DNA from: Paenibacillus nasutitermitis
Lineage (GTDB): Bacteria > Bacillota > Bacilli > Paenibacillales > Paenibacillaceae
Direction of reading: 5' to 3'
DNA length: 64,000 nucleotides
Assembly (NCBI RefSeq): GCF_014641075.1
Contig: NZ_BMHP01000001.1
Location: 930,001-994,000 of the forward strand
The stretch's first letter is position 1. Each line of letters starts with the position of its first letter. Position numbers and translations under genes: made by a program. The notes under the pieces are model-generated. The model was not told where the DNA came from. It saw nothing but the letters and a program-made list of their open reading frames with translations, and did no database searches. Below are positions 35,028-43,693 of the stretch, piece after piece.

Positions 35028-35456
35028 TTAGAACTTCCTGTCCTGATACGTGAGTCCAGCACCATCTTCACAGTAGGTTTTTAGACTATATAAGAACATA
35101 GCCCAATTATAATTGCAGGAACGATAGAAGTTGGTGATTTCCCTCCAATTCATATGCCGTAGAATAACGTCGGTTTTGCCATGTTTCTCGTTCAATTCAA
35201 AGGATATTGTAGTACCAACCCATTCCGGATCTGATTCCGTACATAACCATTCAATTCGTTTTGGAGGGGTTAGCTCCATAATCTGCATCTTCGTCAAATC
35301 GTCGTTACCGAATTGAAATTCATTGATCTCTCCGACCTGCCCATAGACCTTTAGTTCACGGGTCCACACTTCAGATAACCCTTGGGCTGAAGTTAAAGCT
35401 TTGTATATTTCTGTTGCGGGAACACGAATCGTTTGCAAATGTTCGATATTTGCCAT
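35028..35456 (-). CDS. SRPBCC/AHSA1-domain protein
   Basis: This 142-residue protein has the START-like fold (IEHLQTIRVPATEIYKALTS, MELTPPKRIEWLCTESDPEW, SFELNEKHGKTDVILRHMNW). Such proteins bind hydrophobic ligands; no enzyme activity can be assigned. A deleted copy of its 3' half lies at 33825-33903. Confidence 0.85.
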   Translation of the reverse strand: MANIEHLQTIRVPATEIYKALTSAQGLSEVWTRELKVYGQVGEINEFQFGNDDLTKMQIMELTPPKRIEWLCTESDPEWVGTTISFELNEKHGKTDVILRHMNWREITNFYRSCNYNWAMFLYSLKTYCEDGAGLTYQDRKF

Positions 35457-35510
35457 GAATTACGTCTCCTCCTACCCTGAATTTATCTAAATTATATCAA
35501 AAGGAAGTAG

Positions 35511-35768
35511 CAAAGGTATCTTACGGATTGCGATAATTACAGTTACAGATTCATAAAACATCCCCTTGTAAGACTACAATTAAATGGGACTGTCGGCGCT
35601 TGCAGTGTAGAGGATTATGACGCTTTAAGAGGCCTACTGCCATGGGAGGAAGTACAAATCAGGATCGACAAGCAATGGCCGATATGTGACAGGGGCCCCA
35701 TTTCCTCGTTTTGGCAATGGGATACAGAATACCGATTATGGAAAGGCAGATTTGATTATAGCTCATAG
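35511..35768 (+). pseudogene. Coding-like frame without a start codon
   Basis: An 85-codon open frame with protein-like composition reads YRFIKHPLVRLQLNGTVGAC, RGLLPWEEVQIRIDKQWP and FWQWDTEYRLWKGRFDYSS. It has no ATG, GTG or TTG near its 5' end. I do not recognise the family. It is best read as the 3' remnant of a gene. It fills most of the 35457-35782 gap. Confidence 0.35.
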
Positions 35769-35782
35769 TAGGAAGTGGCAAA

Positions 35783-36115
35783 ATGGGACAAGCAGAGAAT
35801 AATAAGCCAGTACTGGGCGTTATCGTAGGAAACAGAGATTTTTTTCCCGATCATTTGGCTGCTTCGGGTCGAGCTACGATTTTGAAGGTGCTGGAGGCAG
35901 AAGGAATCGAAGTCATCATAGTAGGAGAGACCCAAACAAAAAACGGCACAATTGAAACACATGATGAGGCTAATATATATCAACAGTTGCTAATTTACAT
36001 TTGCGAACAAGGTTTTGAGCATCATGTCGCGGTGAATTTAAACAATGTCTCAGATTCGGTTAAAGAGGCGTTCTCCAAATATTTAGGCAGGAAAGTCTAT
36101 CACCACGCAGGTTGA
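35783..36115 (+). pseudogene. L-fucose isomerase-like gene reduced to its fused N- and C-terminal ends
   Basis: The first about 65 residues (KPVLGVIVGNRDFFPDHLAA, RATILKVLEAEGIEVIIVGE) match the N-terminus of fucose/arabinose-isomerase-like proteins. Residues about 70-110 (LLIYICEQGFEHHVAVNLNN, EAFSKYLGRKVYHHAG) match their extreme C-terminus. The family is about 480 residues long, so about 370 are deleted in frame, including the catalytic centre. The start has a GGAAGTGG site. It might be expressed as a small protein but cannot be an isomerase. Confidence 0.7.
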
Positions 36116-36144
36116 GGAGGTAGCGGGCTTCATCCTGTCAATAG

Positions 36145-36176
36145 AACGTCACCACAACACGTGGTGGCGTTCTTTG
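36145..36176 (+). terminator. Terminator after the isomerase remnant
   Basis: AACGTCACCAC pairs with GTGGTGGCGTT, followed by CTTT. Confidence 0.65.
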
Positions 36177-36313
36177 ATAGGGGCTGTTATCGCCTCGGAG
36201 GTATTACATTTTTGAATCCATTTAAAGACGTTATTCCGACCTTCTTTTTCTGTTGCAGAAATGATATATTGGTAGAAGTTGAAGATATTAACGCAAAGGA
36301 GAATTCCGTAAAG

Positions 36314-37297
36314 ATGACCTTGACAGCAGCAATAATCGGAGCAGGCGGCATCGGAGCCGCACATTTGGAAGCGCTTTCCGAAATGGAGGGCATTGCGGCC
36401 GTCGCGTTGTCAGATGTCAGCCCCGAACGGGCAGAGCAGTGCGCGCAGCGCTTCGGCATAAAGGCATATTTGGACTATCGCGCTATGATTACCGAAACCC
36501 GGCCGGATATCGTCATTATCGCGCTTCCTCACTTTCTGCACAAGGAAGCTTCCCTTTATAGTCTGAAACACGGCTGCCACTTGCTGATCGAGAAGCCGAT
36601 GGCGATCTCCGCAGCGGAATGCGACGAAATATTGGCTCTGGCCGACAGCAAGGAGAGGATTCTGTTCGTCGGTCACACACAGCAGTATTTGGCTATGAAT
36701 TTGCGAGCCAAATCGATCATTCTCCAAGGCGGCCTGGGTAAACTCGTTATGATCAACGACACCCGGCACAAACCGTATTTCACTCCGGAACGGCCGGCGT
36801 GGTTTCTTGATCCTGCCAAGTCGGGCGGCGGCATTGTCGCCAACCTCGGTGCACATGCCATCGACAAAATCCAGTGGTTGACTGACAGTCGGATCGTGCG
36901 GGCACGTGCCACGTTAAGCTATGAGTCCGCCGGCTATCCTGACGTGGAAGGAAGCGCGGCAATGCTGTTGACCACTTCCCAAGGCGTGCCGTGCACGGTG
37001 AATCTTTGCGGCTATGCGGATGTTTCGCACGAGGAAACCGTGCTGGTATTCACGAACGGCATGCTGAAAATTATCAACCGTAAATCAGTCTGGCTATCCC
37101 AAGGCGGCCTCTTTCGCGAAGTGACTTCGGACAATATTGCCGATCCGTTACGACTGCAATTCGAGGATTTGCTCGCATGTATCCGCGACGGCAAACAGCC
37201 GTATTGCTCGGGGGATTACGGCCGTTCGGTCGTACGGGTAATCGAGGCGGTATACGAGTCGCATAAACGAAGCGCGGAAATTGCCGTTCCGCAATAA
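36314..37297 (+). CDS. Gfo/Idh/MocA-family oxidoreductase
   Basis: This 327-residue protein has the Rossmann motif AAIIGAGGIGAAHLEALSEM and the EKP motif (HLLIEKPMAISAAE), followed by a long beta-sheet domain (VMINDTRHKPYFTPERPAWF, GGGIVANLGAHAIDK). It should act on a sugar or its acid with NAD(P). The ATG at 36314 has AAGGAG 11 bases upstream; a longer frame from 36161 begins in the terminator. It lies in front of the AraC-type regulator of the pectate lyase locus. Confidence 0.9.
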   Translation: MTLTAAIIGAGGIGAAHLEALSEMEGIAAVALSDVSPERAEQCAQRFGIKAYLDYRAMITETRPDIVIIALPHFLHKEASLYSLKHGCHLLIEKPMAISAAECDEILALADSKERILFVGHTQQYLAMNLRAKSIILQGGLGKLVMINDTRHKPYFTPERPAWFLDPAKSGGGIVANLGAHAIDKIQWLTDSRIVRARATLSYESAGYPDVEGSAAMLLTTSQGVPCTVNLCGYADVSHEETVLVFTNGMLKIINRKSVWLSQGGLFREVTSDNIADPLRLQFEDLLACIRDGKQPYCSGDYGRSVVRVIEAVYESHKRSAEIAVPQ

Positions 37298-37435
37298 CAT
37301 AACCGGATAACGAATGTCGCTGCCGCCCAAAGCCGATGTCGCGCGATCGACAACGGTCATCATGTCTCGGGCAGGCGGCAAGCCGGGAACGATAAATCAG
37401 CTTAGGTGCAGGTTCATACGCGAGAGGTGGTTCGC

Positions 37436-39763
37436 ATGCGGTTGCCCGGAAAGGCTCATAAAAGCAATATATACAAGCGCTTTCTGGTTTCGTTTCTGCT
37501 GATGCTGATCATCCCGATCATGTTGTCGAGCTTCACATATTATGAGGCCGTCAACATCGTGGAGACACAGTCCCGCGAGGCAAAGCTGTCCGTCCTGGAA
37601 CAAACGCGCGATTTGCTAGACAAGCAATGGAAAGATATGGACGAGGCTTCGATCCAACTCTCCTTCGATTCCCGACTGAATGGGCTGTTCAACGTGAAAG
37701 CTCCGCTGGACAACTCACCGGTGCTGTTTGATATTTGGAACTATTACAAGGATTTTCGTTCTATGGCTTTGACTGGAGGCGCATTCACGAATACCGTATT
37801 CGTCGTGCTAAAGAACAGCGATCTCGTGTTCTCCAAGGCCCAGACGACCGACTCGACGCGAGAGTTCTATAGTGACGTGTTTCACTACGACGGGGTGTCG
37901 TACGAGGAGTGGCACGCCCTCCTGTTCGACAAGTCGCATTTCCGCGAGGTGCTGCCGTCTCGTCAAGCCCGGGTCAACGGGGTCGACACGTCTGTGATCA
38001 TATACATGACTTCATTGCCGCTTGGGGCCACTCAGGAGAGCCAAGCCGTGGTCGTTTTCGCGATCGAGGACAATGACATTCGGAAGCTTGCCGGCATCGA
38101 TGGGGAGAATGGCCATACATTCGCGATCCTGGATGACAAGGGGGAGCTGCTGATGGGTGATACGAACGTGCCGATTCCGGCGGCGATCCGCAGCTCGACC
38201 GAACGGCACGGCTACATGCACGCGAAAATCGGAGGGGAAGACCACCTCTTCGTCTATACCCGCTCGGGTAACAACAATTGGGTCTACGTCGCTTCCGTGC
38301 CGATTGAGCAAGTGATGGGCAACGTCTACTACATCCGCACGATCGCCTTGTCGGTTGCCGCCGGGACACTCGTCGTAGGTACGATAATATCGCTCTGGAT
38401 GGCAAATCGGCACTCCAAGCCGTGGAAGGAAATCGTTTCCGTCCTAAGGGCGTTTTGGGGCCAAGACCAAGGCGTTAAACACGAACTGGTCGGGTTGCCG
38501 GACAAGCCGAACGAGGTCGATTTCCTTCAGAAGAGCATCACACGGTTGATCGACAACAACTTGACGCTGGAGCAGTCACTGCAGCGGCAGGCGGACACGC
38601 TGAAGACGGTATTCATCGAGCGGTTGTTCAGGGGCGAGTTCGAGGACCGTTCGCAGATGCAGGCGATGCTTGCCCACGTCGGGCTCGAGCTGCGCGGGAG
38701 CGGCTTCGCCATTGCCGTGTTGCACATCTACAAGATCAACGTCGCGTTCAATCCGGAAAGCTTGGAGGAGCAGAGCATCCTGCGGGCTCTGATGGAGGAA
38801 GTCGTACAAGAGCAGCTGCAAGGAGACGGTCACCTCCATACGATGCACGAGAACGAGCTCGTGATTCTGATCCGGTCGGACCTTGCGGACAAAACGGTGT
38901 TCGTCACCGTCCTCGAAGCCCTGTTCACTCGGATCAGCCAGCAGATCAGGGAGCGCTATGTCATCGCGCCGATGATCGGCGTCGGGGAGATTTACGACGA
39001 TTTGTTCGACGTGCACTATTCGTATCAGGAAGCCAAGCAAGCGGTGACAGACACGCAGACGGCGGGCGGTGAAGAACCGGCTGTCGTTTGGTACGCGCAG
39101 ATGAAAAACCGGCATACGGGGTACTATTACCCGACGGAGTTGGAGATCCGCCTCATGAACGTGGTCAAAGCGGGCAACGCCGCAGAGCTTGAGCATTTGC
39201 TGCAGCACCTGCACCACGAGAACTTTGCGGTCCGGTCGCTATCCCCGGTCACGAATCAGCACTTGCTTGGCGATCTGCAGGCGACGGAGCGCAAGCTGAA
39301 GGACGAGCTCGGCGGTCAATTGCCGAGCGAAGCGGCGGATCCGGGGCCAGTACCTGCTTTCGTTGGCTACGACAAAGACTTGCAGGACATGTTCTTTCAA
39401 TTCCTTCAGCTCTGCCGGTCGATCGAGAAGAACAAGAAAAGCCGTAACTCCCGTCTCATGGACGAGATTGTGGCGCACATCGACGAGCATTTTCAAGACG
39501 CCAACCTCAGCTTGTACGCGATTGCGTCCCACTTCAATTTGTCGGAATCGTATTTGTCGCAGTTTTTCAAGGAGCAGTCCGGCGAGAAGTTCAGCTCTTA
39601 TTTGGAAAATCGCCGCATTTCGCTCGCATGCAAACTGATCGTGCAGGACACGCAGTCCATCGACAGCATTGCGGTGCAGACCGGGTACAACAGCACGCAT
39701 TCCTTCCGCCGGGCGTTCAAAAGGACGATGGGTGTGTCCCCATCGTCCTATAAGCAGCTGTGA
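37436..39763 (+). CDS. AraC-family regulator with an extracellular sensor domain (membrane protein)
   Basis: This 775-residue protein is of the Paenibacillus transmembrane AraC type. TM1 is at about 15-38 (FLVSFLLMLIIPIMLSSFTY) and an extracytoplasmic Cache-like domain covers about 40-290. TM2 is at about 297-320 (ALSVAAGTLVVGTIISLW). A cytoplasmic linker and a C-terminal AraC helix-turn-helix (SLYAIASHFNLSESYLSQFF, SIAVQTGYNSTHSFRRAFKR) follow. It should sense an external glycan fragment and activate transport genes directly. The ATG at 37436 has GAGAGGTGG upstream. It converges with the lipoprotein gene 23 bases away. Confidence 0.92.
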   Translation: MRLPGKAHKSNIYKRFLVSFLLMLIIPIMLSSFTYYEAVNIVETQSREAKLSVLEQTRDLLDKQWKDMDEASIQLSFDSRLNGLFNVKAPLDNSPVLFDIWNYYKDFRSMALTGGAFTNTVFVVLKNSDLVFSKAQTTDSTREFYSDVFHYDGVSYEEWHALLFDKSHFREVLPSRQARVNGVDTSVIIYMTSLPLGATQESQAVVVFAIEDNDIRKLAGIDGENGHTFAILDDKGELLMGDTNVPIPAAIRSSTERHGYMHAKIGGEDHLFVYTRSGNNNWVYVASVPIEQVMGNVYYIRTIALSVAAGTLVVGTIISLWMANRHSKPWKEIVSVLRAFWGQDQGVKHELVGLPDKPNEVDFLQKSITRLIDNNLTLEQSLQRQADTLKTVFIERLFRGEFEDRSQMQAMLAHVGLELRGSGFAIAVLHIYKINVAFNPESLEEQSILRALMEEVVQEQLQGDGHLHTMHENELVILIRSDLADKTVFVTVLEALFTRISQQIRERYVIAPMIGVGEIYDDLFDVHYSYQEAKQAVTDTQTAGGEEPAVVWYAQMKNRHTGYYYPTELEIRLMNVVKAGNAAELEHLLQHLHHENFAVRSLSPVTNQHLLGDLQATERKLKDELGGQLPSEAADPGPVPAFVGYDKDLQDMFFQFLQLCRSIEKNKKSRNSRLMDEIVAHIDEHFQDANLSLYAIASHFNLSESYLSQFFKEQSGEKFSSYLENRRISLACKLIVQDTQSIDSIAVQTGYNSTHSFRRAFKRTMGVSPSSYKQL
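39719..39750 (-). terminator. Minus-strand terminator embedded in the AraC coding sequence
   Basis: On the minus strand AGGACGATGGG pairs with CCCATCGTCCT and is followed by TTT. It lies 37 bases after the stop of the lipoprotein gene and overlaps the last codons of the convergent regulator gene. Confidence 0.7.
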
Positions 39764-39786
39764 CCGAACGCTGCAGCCCATACAAA

Positions 39787-41421
39787 TTATTTTGCCTTGT
39801 TGTACGCGTCGGTCCGCAGATTCACGACTTCCGACAGCCCGGCTTTGTTCGCAGCTTTGATAAACTTCTCCCAATCCGAATCGTTGGTCGGGTCGAGCGC
39901 CCCAATGATGAATTTCAGCCAGTACTCGTCCCGCACGCCGTTCAGGTTTGTCTCGAGCGCCACCAACTCCTTGCGCTCGTCTTCGCTGAACTGGAAAATC
40001 GGCTCGATCGGGCCGTAGTAATTCGGCTTGCTCGGAATGACCTTGCTCATGTCCAGCTTCACTTTATTGAACGATTCGTCGAAAGCCTTGTGTAGCGTCA
40101 TGAAGCCGCCGAATCCGATCAGCCCGATATTGATGCCGTAGGTTGGCAGCTTGTCGCCCTCAGCGTTGGTCGGCGTGCTCATAGTCGGGAGGTAGGTGGG
40201 GACGCCGTTTTTCATCTCGTACGTAGCCCCTTCCTTGCCGAATGTATACCACATCTGGCCTTCCTCCGAAGCCGCCCAGTTCAAGTAGTCCAACAAGCGG
40301 TCGACCTTCTCCTGGCTCGTACCCGCTTTGATCGCAGGTCCCCAGAACGAATAGTATGCTTCCTTCTTGTAGATCGTCTTCTGCGGGTTGTTCGTCGGAT
40401 GGTCATAGTTCTCGACCCAAGTCCAGTTGACGTCAGGCGCGACTGCCTGTTGCAGCTCGTTGTTATAGGCTGGATCGGTAATCGTCTGCATGATGACGTT
40501 GTTGCCCTGGGCGATCAGTTTATTCGTCTGGTCCGCTGTGGCGGTGGCGAAATCCTTCATCATCAAGCCGTTTGTATACATCTTGTTCAGGAACACGAGC
40601 ATCTCGCGGCTCTCTTCTGTAGCGAGCGGGTACGCGTGGAATTCATTCGTGACCGGATCGACGTAGGAGTTCCAGTTCAGCACGAGATCAGGGAAGCCGA
40701 ACATTTGAAAGAACGTGCTGACCGCCCACAGCGGACTCGAGGTGTTGCCGGGGGACACGAACGGGATCAGGCCGGTCTTGTCCTTGATCGTCTGGAGCGC
40801 AGCAAGCATCTCGTCCGGCGTCTTCGGGAAATCCACGCCGTATTTGTCAAACAGATCTTTGCGGTACTGCCACGCGTTTTGGACGGGAATCGTCCGCTTG
40901 GAGGGCAGAAAGTACACCTTGCCATCGGAGAAGCGAGTCGATTTGTACACCGTGTCCCATTCCTCGTCTGTCCAGATCTTCAGGTAGTTGGGCAGCTTCT
41001 GCTTGATCTCGTCCAACTCGAACGGGCGGAGGTAACCAGAAGACATCCATTCCACCGATTTCCACTGGTCGCGGGAATAGGGGATGAACTCAGGCCCGTC
41101 TCCCGTGGAGAGCAGGAGTGTCATCTTGGTCGGCCAATCGTTGCGGCTGTAATCCTCCGACTTGAACACCAGATTGAACTTCTCCTTCAGCATCTTCGCT
41201 TCCAAATCTTCTTTCACGTTCGTGGCGTCCAGAATCGCCCGGGACACTGTGATCGTCAATTCCTTTTCGTATTTGCTGTTGGCAGTCGCCGTGGGCTCGG
41301 ACGACGGAGATGCCGCGGGCGCTGGAGAAGGAGACGGCGCATTTCCGCTGTTGGAGCAGCCGACGACAAGTAAGGCCGGCAGGATGAGAGACATGAGAAG
41401 CGAGAATGGTTTTTTTAACAC
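39787..41421 (-). CDS. Sugar ABC transporter substrate-binding lipoprotein (LplA type)
   Basis: This 544-residue protein has a lipoprotein signal (ALLVVGC-SNSG), a Pro/Ala/Ser-rich linker and a large family 1 binding fold (ITVSRAILDATNVKEDLEAK, GDGPEFIPYSRDQWKSVEWM). It belongs to the long LplA/YtcQ group. The start is set at the GTG at 41421, five bases after AGGGGGAG; this puts the signal helix at the N-terminus. Upstream ATGs at 41442 and 41457 overlap the permease gene. It should feed pectin or related oligosaccharides to the two permeases before it. Confidence 0.9.
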   Translation of the reverse strand: MLKKPFSLLMSLILPALLVVGCSNSGNAPSPSPAPAASPSSEPTATANSKYEKELTITVSRAILDATNVKEDLEAKMLKEKFNLVFKSEDYSRNDWPTKMTLLLSTGDGPEFIPYSRDQWKSVEWMSSGYLRPFELDEIKQKLPNYLKIWTDEEWDTVYKSTRFSDGKVYFLPSKRTIPVQNAWQYRKDLFDKYGVDFPKTPDEMLAALQTIKDKTGLIPFVSPGNTSSPLWAVSTFFQMFGFPDLVLNWNSYVDPVTNEFHAYPLATEESREMLVFLNKMYTNGLMMKDFATATADQTNKLIAQGNNVIMQTITDPAYNNELQQAVAPDVNWTWVENYDHPTNNPQKTIYKKEAYYSFWGPAIKAGTSQEKVDRLLDYLNWAASEEGQMWYTFGKEGATYEMKNGVPTYLPTMSTPTNAEGDKLPTYGINIGLIGFGGFMTLHKAFDESFNKVKLDMSKVIPSKPNYYGPIEPIFQFSEDERKELVALETNLNGVRDEYWLKFIIGALDPTNDSDWEKFIKAANKAGLSEVVNLRTDAYNKAK

Positions 41422-41453
41422 AGAAACTCCCCCTAGAGTCATTGAATTGGGCG

Positions 41454-42344
41454 TCATCCCTTTAAAGAACCGATCATAACGCCTTTGACGAAATATTTCT
41501 GAATGAAGGGATACAAAATCATCATCGGCCCGATGGAGACGAAGAGTGTCGCGTACTTGATCGATGTGACATCCGTGGACGCCATCTCGCTGGCCGATGC
41601 CTCACCAGCCCGGATCGACTCCATAAGCAGCTCCGAACGGATGATGATCTGTCGCAGCACCATCTGCAGCGGGTATTTGTCCTGGTCTTTCAGGTAGAGC
41701 AGCGAGGAGAACCAGGCGTTCCAGTAATTCACCGCGTAGAACAGCCCGATCGTGACCAGCGCGGCCATCGACAGGGGCAAGGTGATGCGGAGAAAGATGA
41801 CCAGATCGTTGGCGCCGTCCAAGTAAGCGGATTCATTTAACTCCTCGGGAATCGCCTGGAAGTACGAGCGCATGATGATCAAATAATACGTCGACACCGC
41901 CGTGGGCAATACGATAGCCCAGACCGAGTTGTATAAGCCCAAGTTCTTCACAACCAGGAAATTGGCGATCATGCCGCCGTTGAAATACATCGTGATCAGC
42001 ACGAACGCCATGTAGAAGCCCCGCAGCGATAAGCGCTTGCGCGAAATCGCATAGGCGAGCGAGGTCGTCAGCATCATGCTGATCGCCGTGCCGAGGGTCG
42101 TGTAAACCACGGAGTTCAGAAACGAATGAGTGACTGTTTTCGCTTCCCAGATAAGACGGTATGCCTTCAGTGTAACATCAACCGGAAAGATTGACACCTT
42201 GCCCAGGTTAAAAGCTGCCGGGCTGCTGAGCGATGCGGACAATACGTACAGCACCGGATATAGCGTGGCGACCAGCACAAGGATCATCACCACGTGCACG
42301 ACGACGTCCAGCAGTCTCGAAGACAACGAGCGGTCTTGAATCAT
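41454..42344 (-). CDS. Sugar ABC transporter permease (LplC/YtcP type)
   Basis: This 296-residue membrane protein has about six helices, the coupling loop ELNESAYLDGANDLVIFLRI and the ending FVKGVMIGSLKG typical of LplC-like permeases. It follows the other permease by 18 bases in the same transcript. Confidence 0.93.
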   Translation of the reverse strand: MIQDRSLSSRLLDVVVHVVMILVLVATLYPVLYVLSASLSSPAAFNLGKVSIFPVDVTLKAYRLIWEAKTVTHSFLNSVVYTTLGTAISMMLTTSLAYAISRKRLSLRGFYMAFVLITMYFNGGMIANFLVVKNLGLYNSVWAIVLPTAVSTYYLIIMRSYFQAIPEELNESAYLDGANDLVIFLRITLPLSMAALVTIGLFYAVNYWNAWFSSLLYLKDQDKYPLQMVLRQIIIRSELLMESIRAGEASASEMASTDVTSIKYATLFVSIGPMMILYPFIQKYFVKGVMIGSLKG

Positions 42345-42362
42345 TGAGGCACCTCCATCGGG

Positions 42363-43385
42363 TTAAAATAAGCTGTTGTCGGTCGTCTTCTTGACGATCC
42401 AGTTCGCGGTCAGCAGCAGGAAGATGTTGAGCAGCGAGTTGAAAAAGCCGACGGCGGTGGCGAAGCTGTATTCGCCGAACTCGAGACCTCTTCGGTACAC
42501 AAATGTACTGATCACGTCCGACACCTCATAGGTAACCGGAGATTGCATGAGCAGCACCTTATCAGCGCCCAGAGACATCATCTTGCCGATCTGGAGTAGA
42601 AGCATGATCATGATCGTCGGTTGGATTGCCGGCAAGGTAATGTGCCAGATCATCTTCACCCGGCTTGCTCCGTCAAGCGAAGCGGACTCGTACATATCCG
42701 GGTTTACGGTTGTGAGCGCTGCCAAGTAGATGATCGCTCCCCAGCCGAGCTGTGTCCAGATGTCGGACAGGATATACAGCGGTCGGAACCATTCGGATAC
42801 GCCCATGAAGTTGATCGGCTCCATATGGAACACCTTCACGAGCAGCATGTTGATGGGCCCGTCCTGCGGTGAGAGGAACATGTACAGCATCCCCACGATC
42901 GCCGGCAGCGAGATGAAATGCGGCAGATAACTCACCGTCTGCACGAAGCGTTTGTAGAATTGTTTTCGTACTTCGTTCAGCAGGATGGCGAACGCAATTT
43001 GCAGCGGGAACACGAACAGCAACTCCAGGACGCTTAGCAGCAGCGTGTTACGGATGACCCGCCAGAAGTACATGTGTTCGAAAAACTTCACAAATTGGTC
43101 GAAGCCGACCCAGGGGCTGCCCCGCACCCCTTTCAAGGGCTGATAATCTTGAAATGCGATCAGGATACCGTACATCGGGACATAGTTGAAAATTACAAAA
43201 AACAGGACCCCCGGCAACGCCAATAGATGTAGATACTTCGATCGCGCCCACCCTTTTCGGATCACCGATCTCCAATCGCTTCTCACTTTCCCCCGATCGC
43301 GAGCAAGGGGCGCCGCATTGTTCAAATCTATCGTCTCCTTTCGCTTGCGCTTCGATTGCTTCCGTGGAGGATGGAAGCGTTTCAT
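42363..43385 (-). CDS. Sugar ABC transporter permease (LplB/YtcP partner)
   Basis: This 340-residue membrane protein starts with a charged cytoplasmic tail of about 48 residues, then LHLLALPGVLFFVIFNYVPM and MYGILIAFQDYQP, the LplB signature. The coupling loop is MYESASLDGASRVKMIWHIT and the C-terminus reads WIVKKTTDNSLF. It is first in a three-gene minus-strand operon with no ATPase. It is divergent from the pectate lyase gene. Confidence 0.93.
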   Translation of the reverse strand: MKRFHPPRKQSKRKRKETIDLNNAAPLARDRGKVRSDWRSVIRKGWARSKYLHLLALPGVLFFVIFNYVPMYGILIAFQDYQPLKGVRGSPWVGFDQFVKFFEHMYFWRVIRNTLLLSVLELLFVFPLQIAFAILLNEVRKQFYKRFVQTVSYLPHFISLPAIVGMLYMFLSPQDGPINMLLVKVFHMEPINFMGVSEWFRPLYILSDIWTQLGWGAIIYLAALTTVNPDMYESASLDGASRVKMIWHITLPAIQPTIMIMLLLQIGKMMSLGADKVLLMQSPVTYEVSDVISTFVYRRGLEFGEYSFATAVGFFNSLLNIFLLLTANWIVKKTTDNSLF

Positions 43386-43558
43386 TCACATCTTACAAAG
43401 GTCTTTCCGGATGAACAAGGTACACCTCTCAATAAGGGTACGATTACTTAGAATCCGGGCTAGAGAATGCCAATTCTAAATAATCGTACGGTTGCCGAAG
43501 GAAATGGATCTAGCTCTGGACGGAAACAGGGAGTATCATCAAACCTACGGGAGCTACA

Positions 43559-43572
43559 AGTAAGCGTTTACA
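43559..43572. promoter_or_regulatory. CcpA-type cre-like site
   Basis: AGTAAGCGTTTACA matches the catabolite-control consensus TGNAANCGNTNNCA with one mismatch at the first base. It lies in the 308-base gap between the divergent permease and pectate lyase genes, 122 bases before the lyase start. No clear -35/-10 pair was identified in this gap. Confidence 0.5.
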
Positions 43573-43693
43573 AAACGCTCCTCAAGTGATTAAAGGGGGG
43601 GCCGGATGGCAGTCGAGGCAGGCAAATGAGATCTGCATCATGATATCACACGATCCAGTTCGGTATTATCAAACGGACAAACGGAGGAGGAAT

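Noticed and set aside
10454..35240. 27-bp repeats as a CRISPR array
   Set aside because: Only three copies, far apart, with no regular spacers and no cas genes.
40399..41373. 324-codon plus-strand frame opposite the lipoprotein gene
   Set aside because: Arg/Val-rich antisense shadow in a GC-rich gene; the minus-strand lipoprotein is clear.
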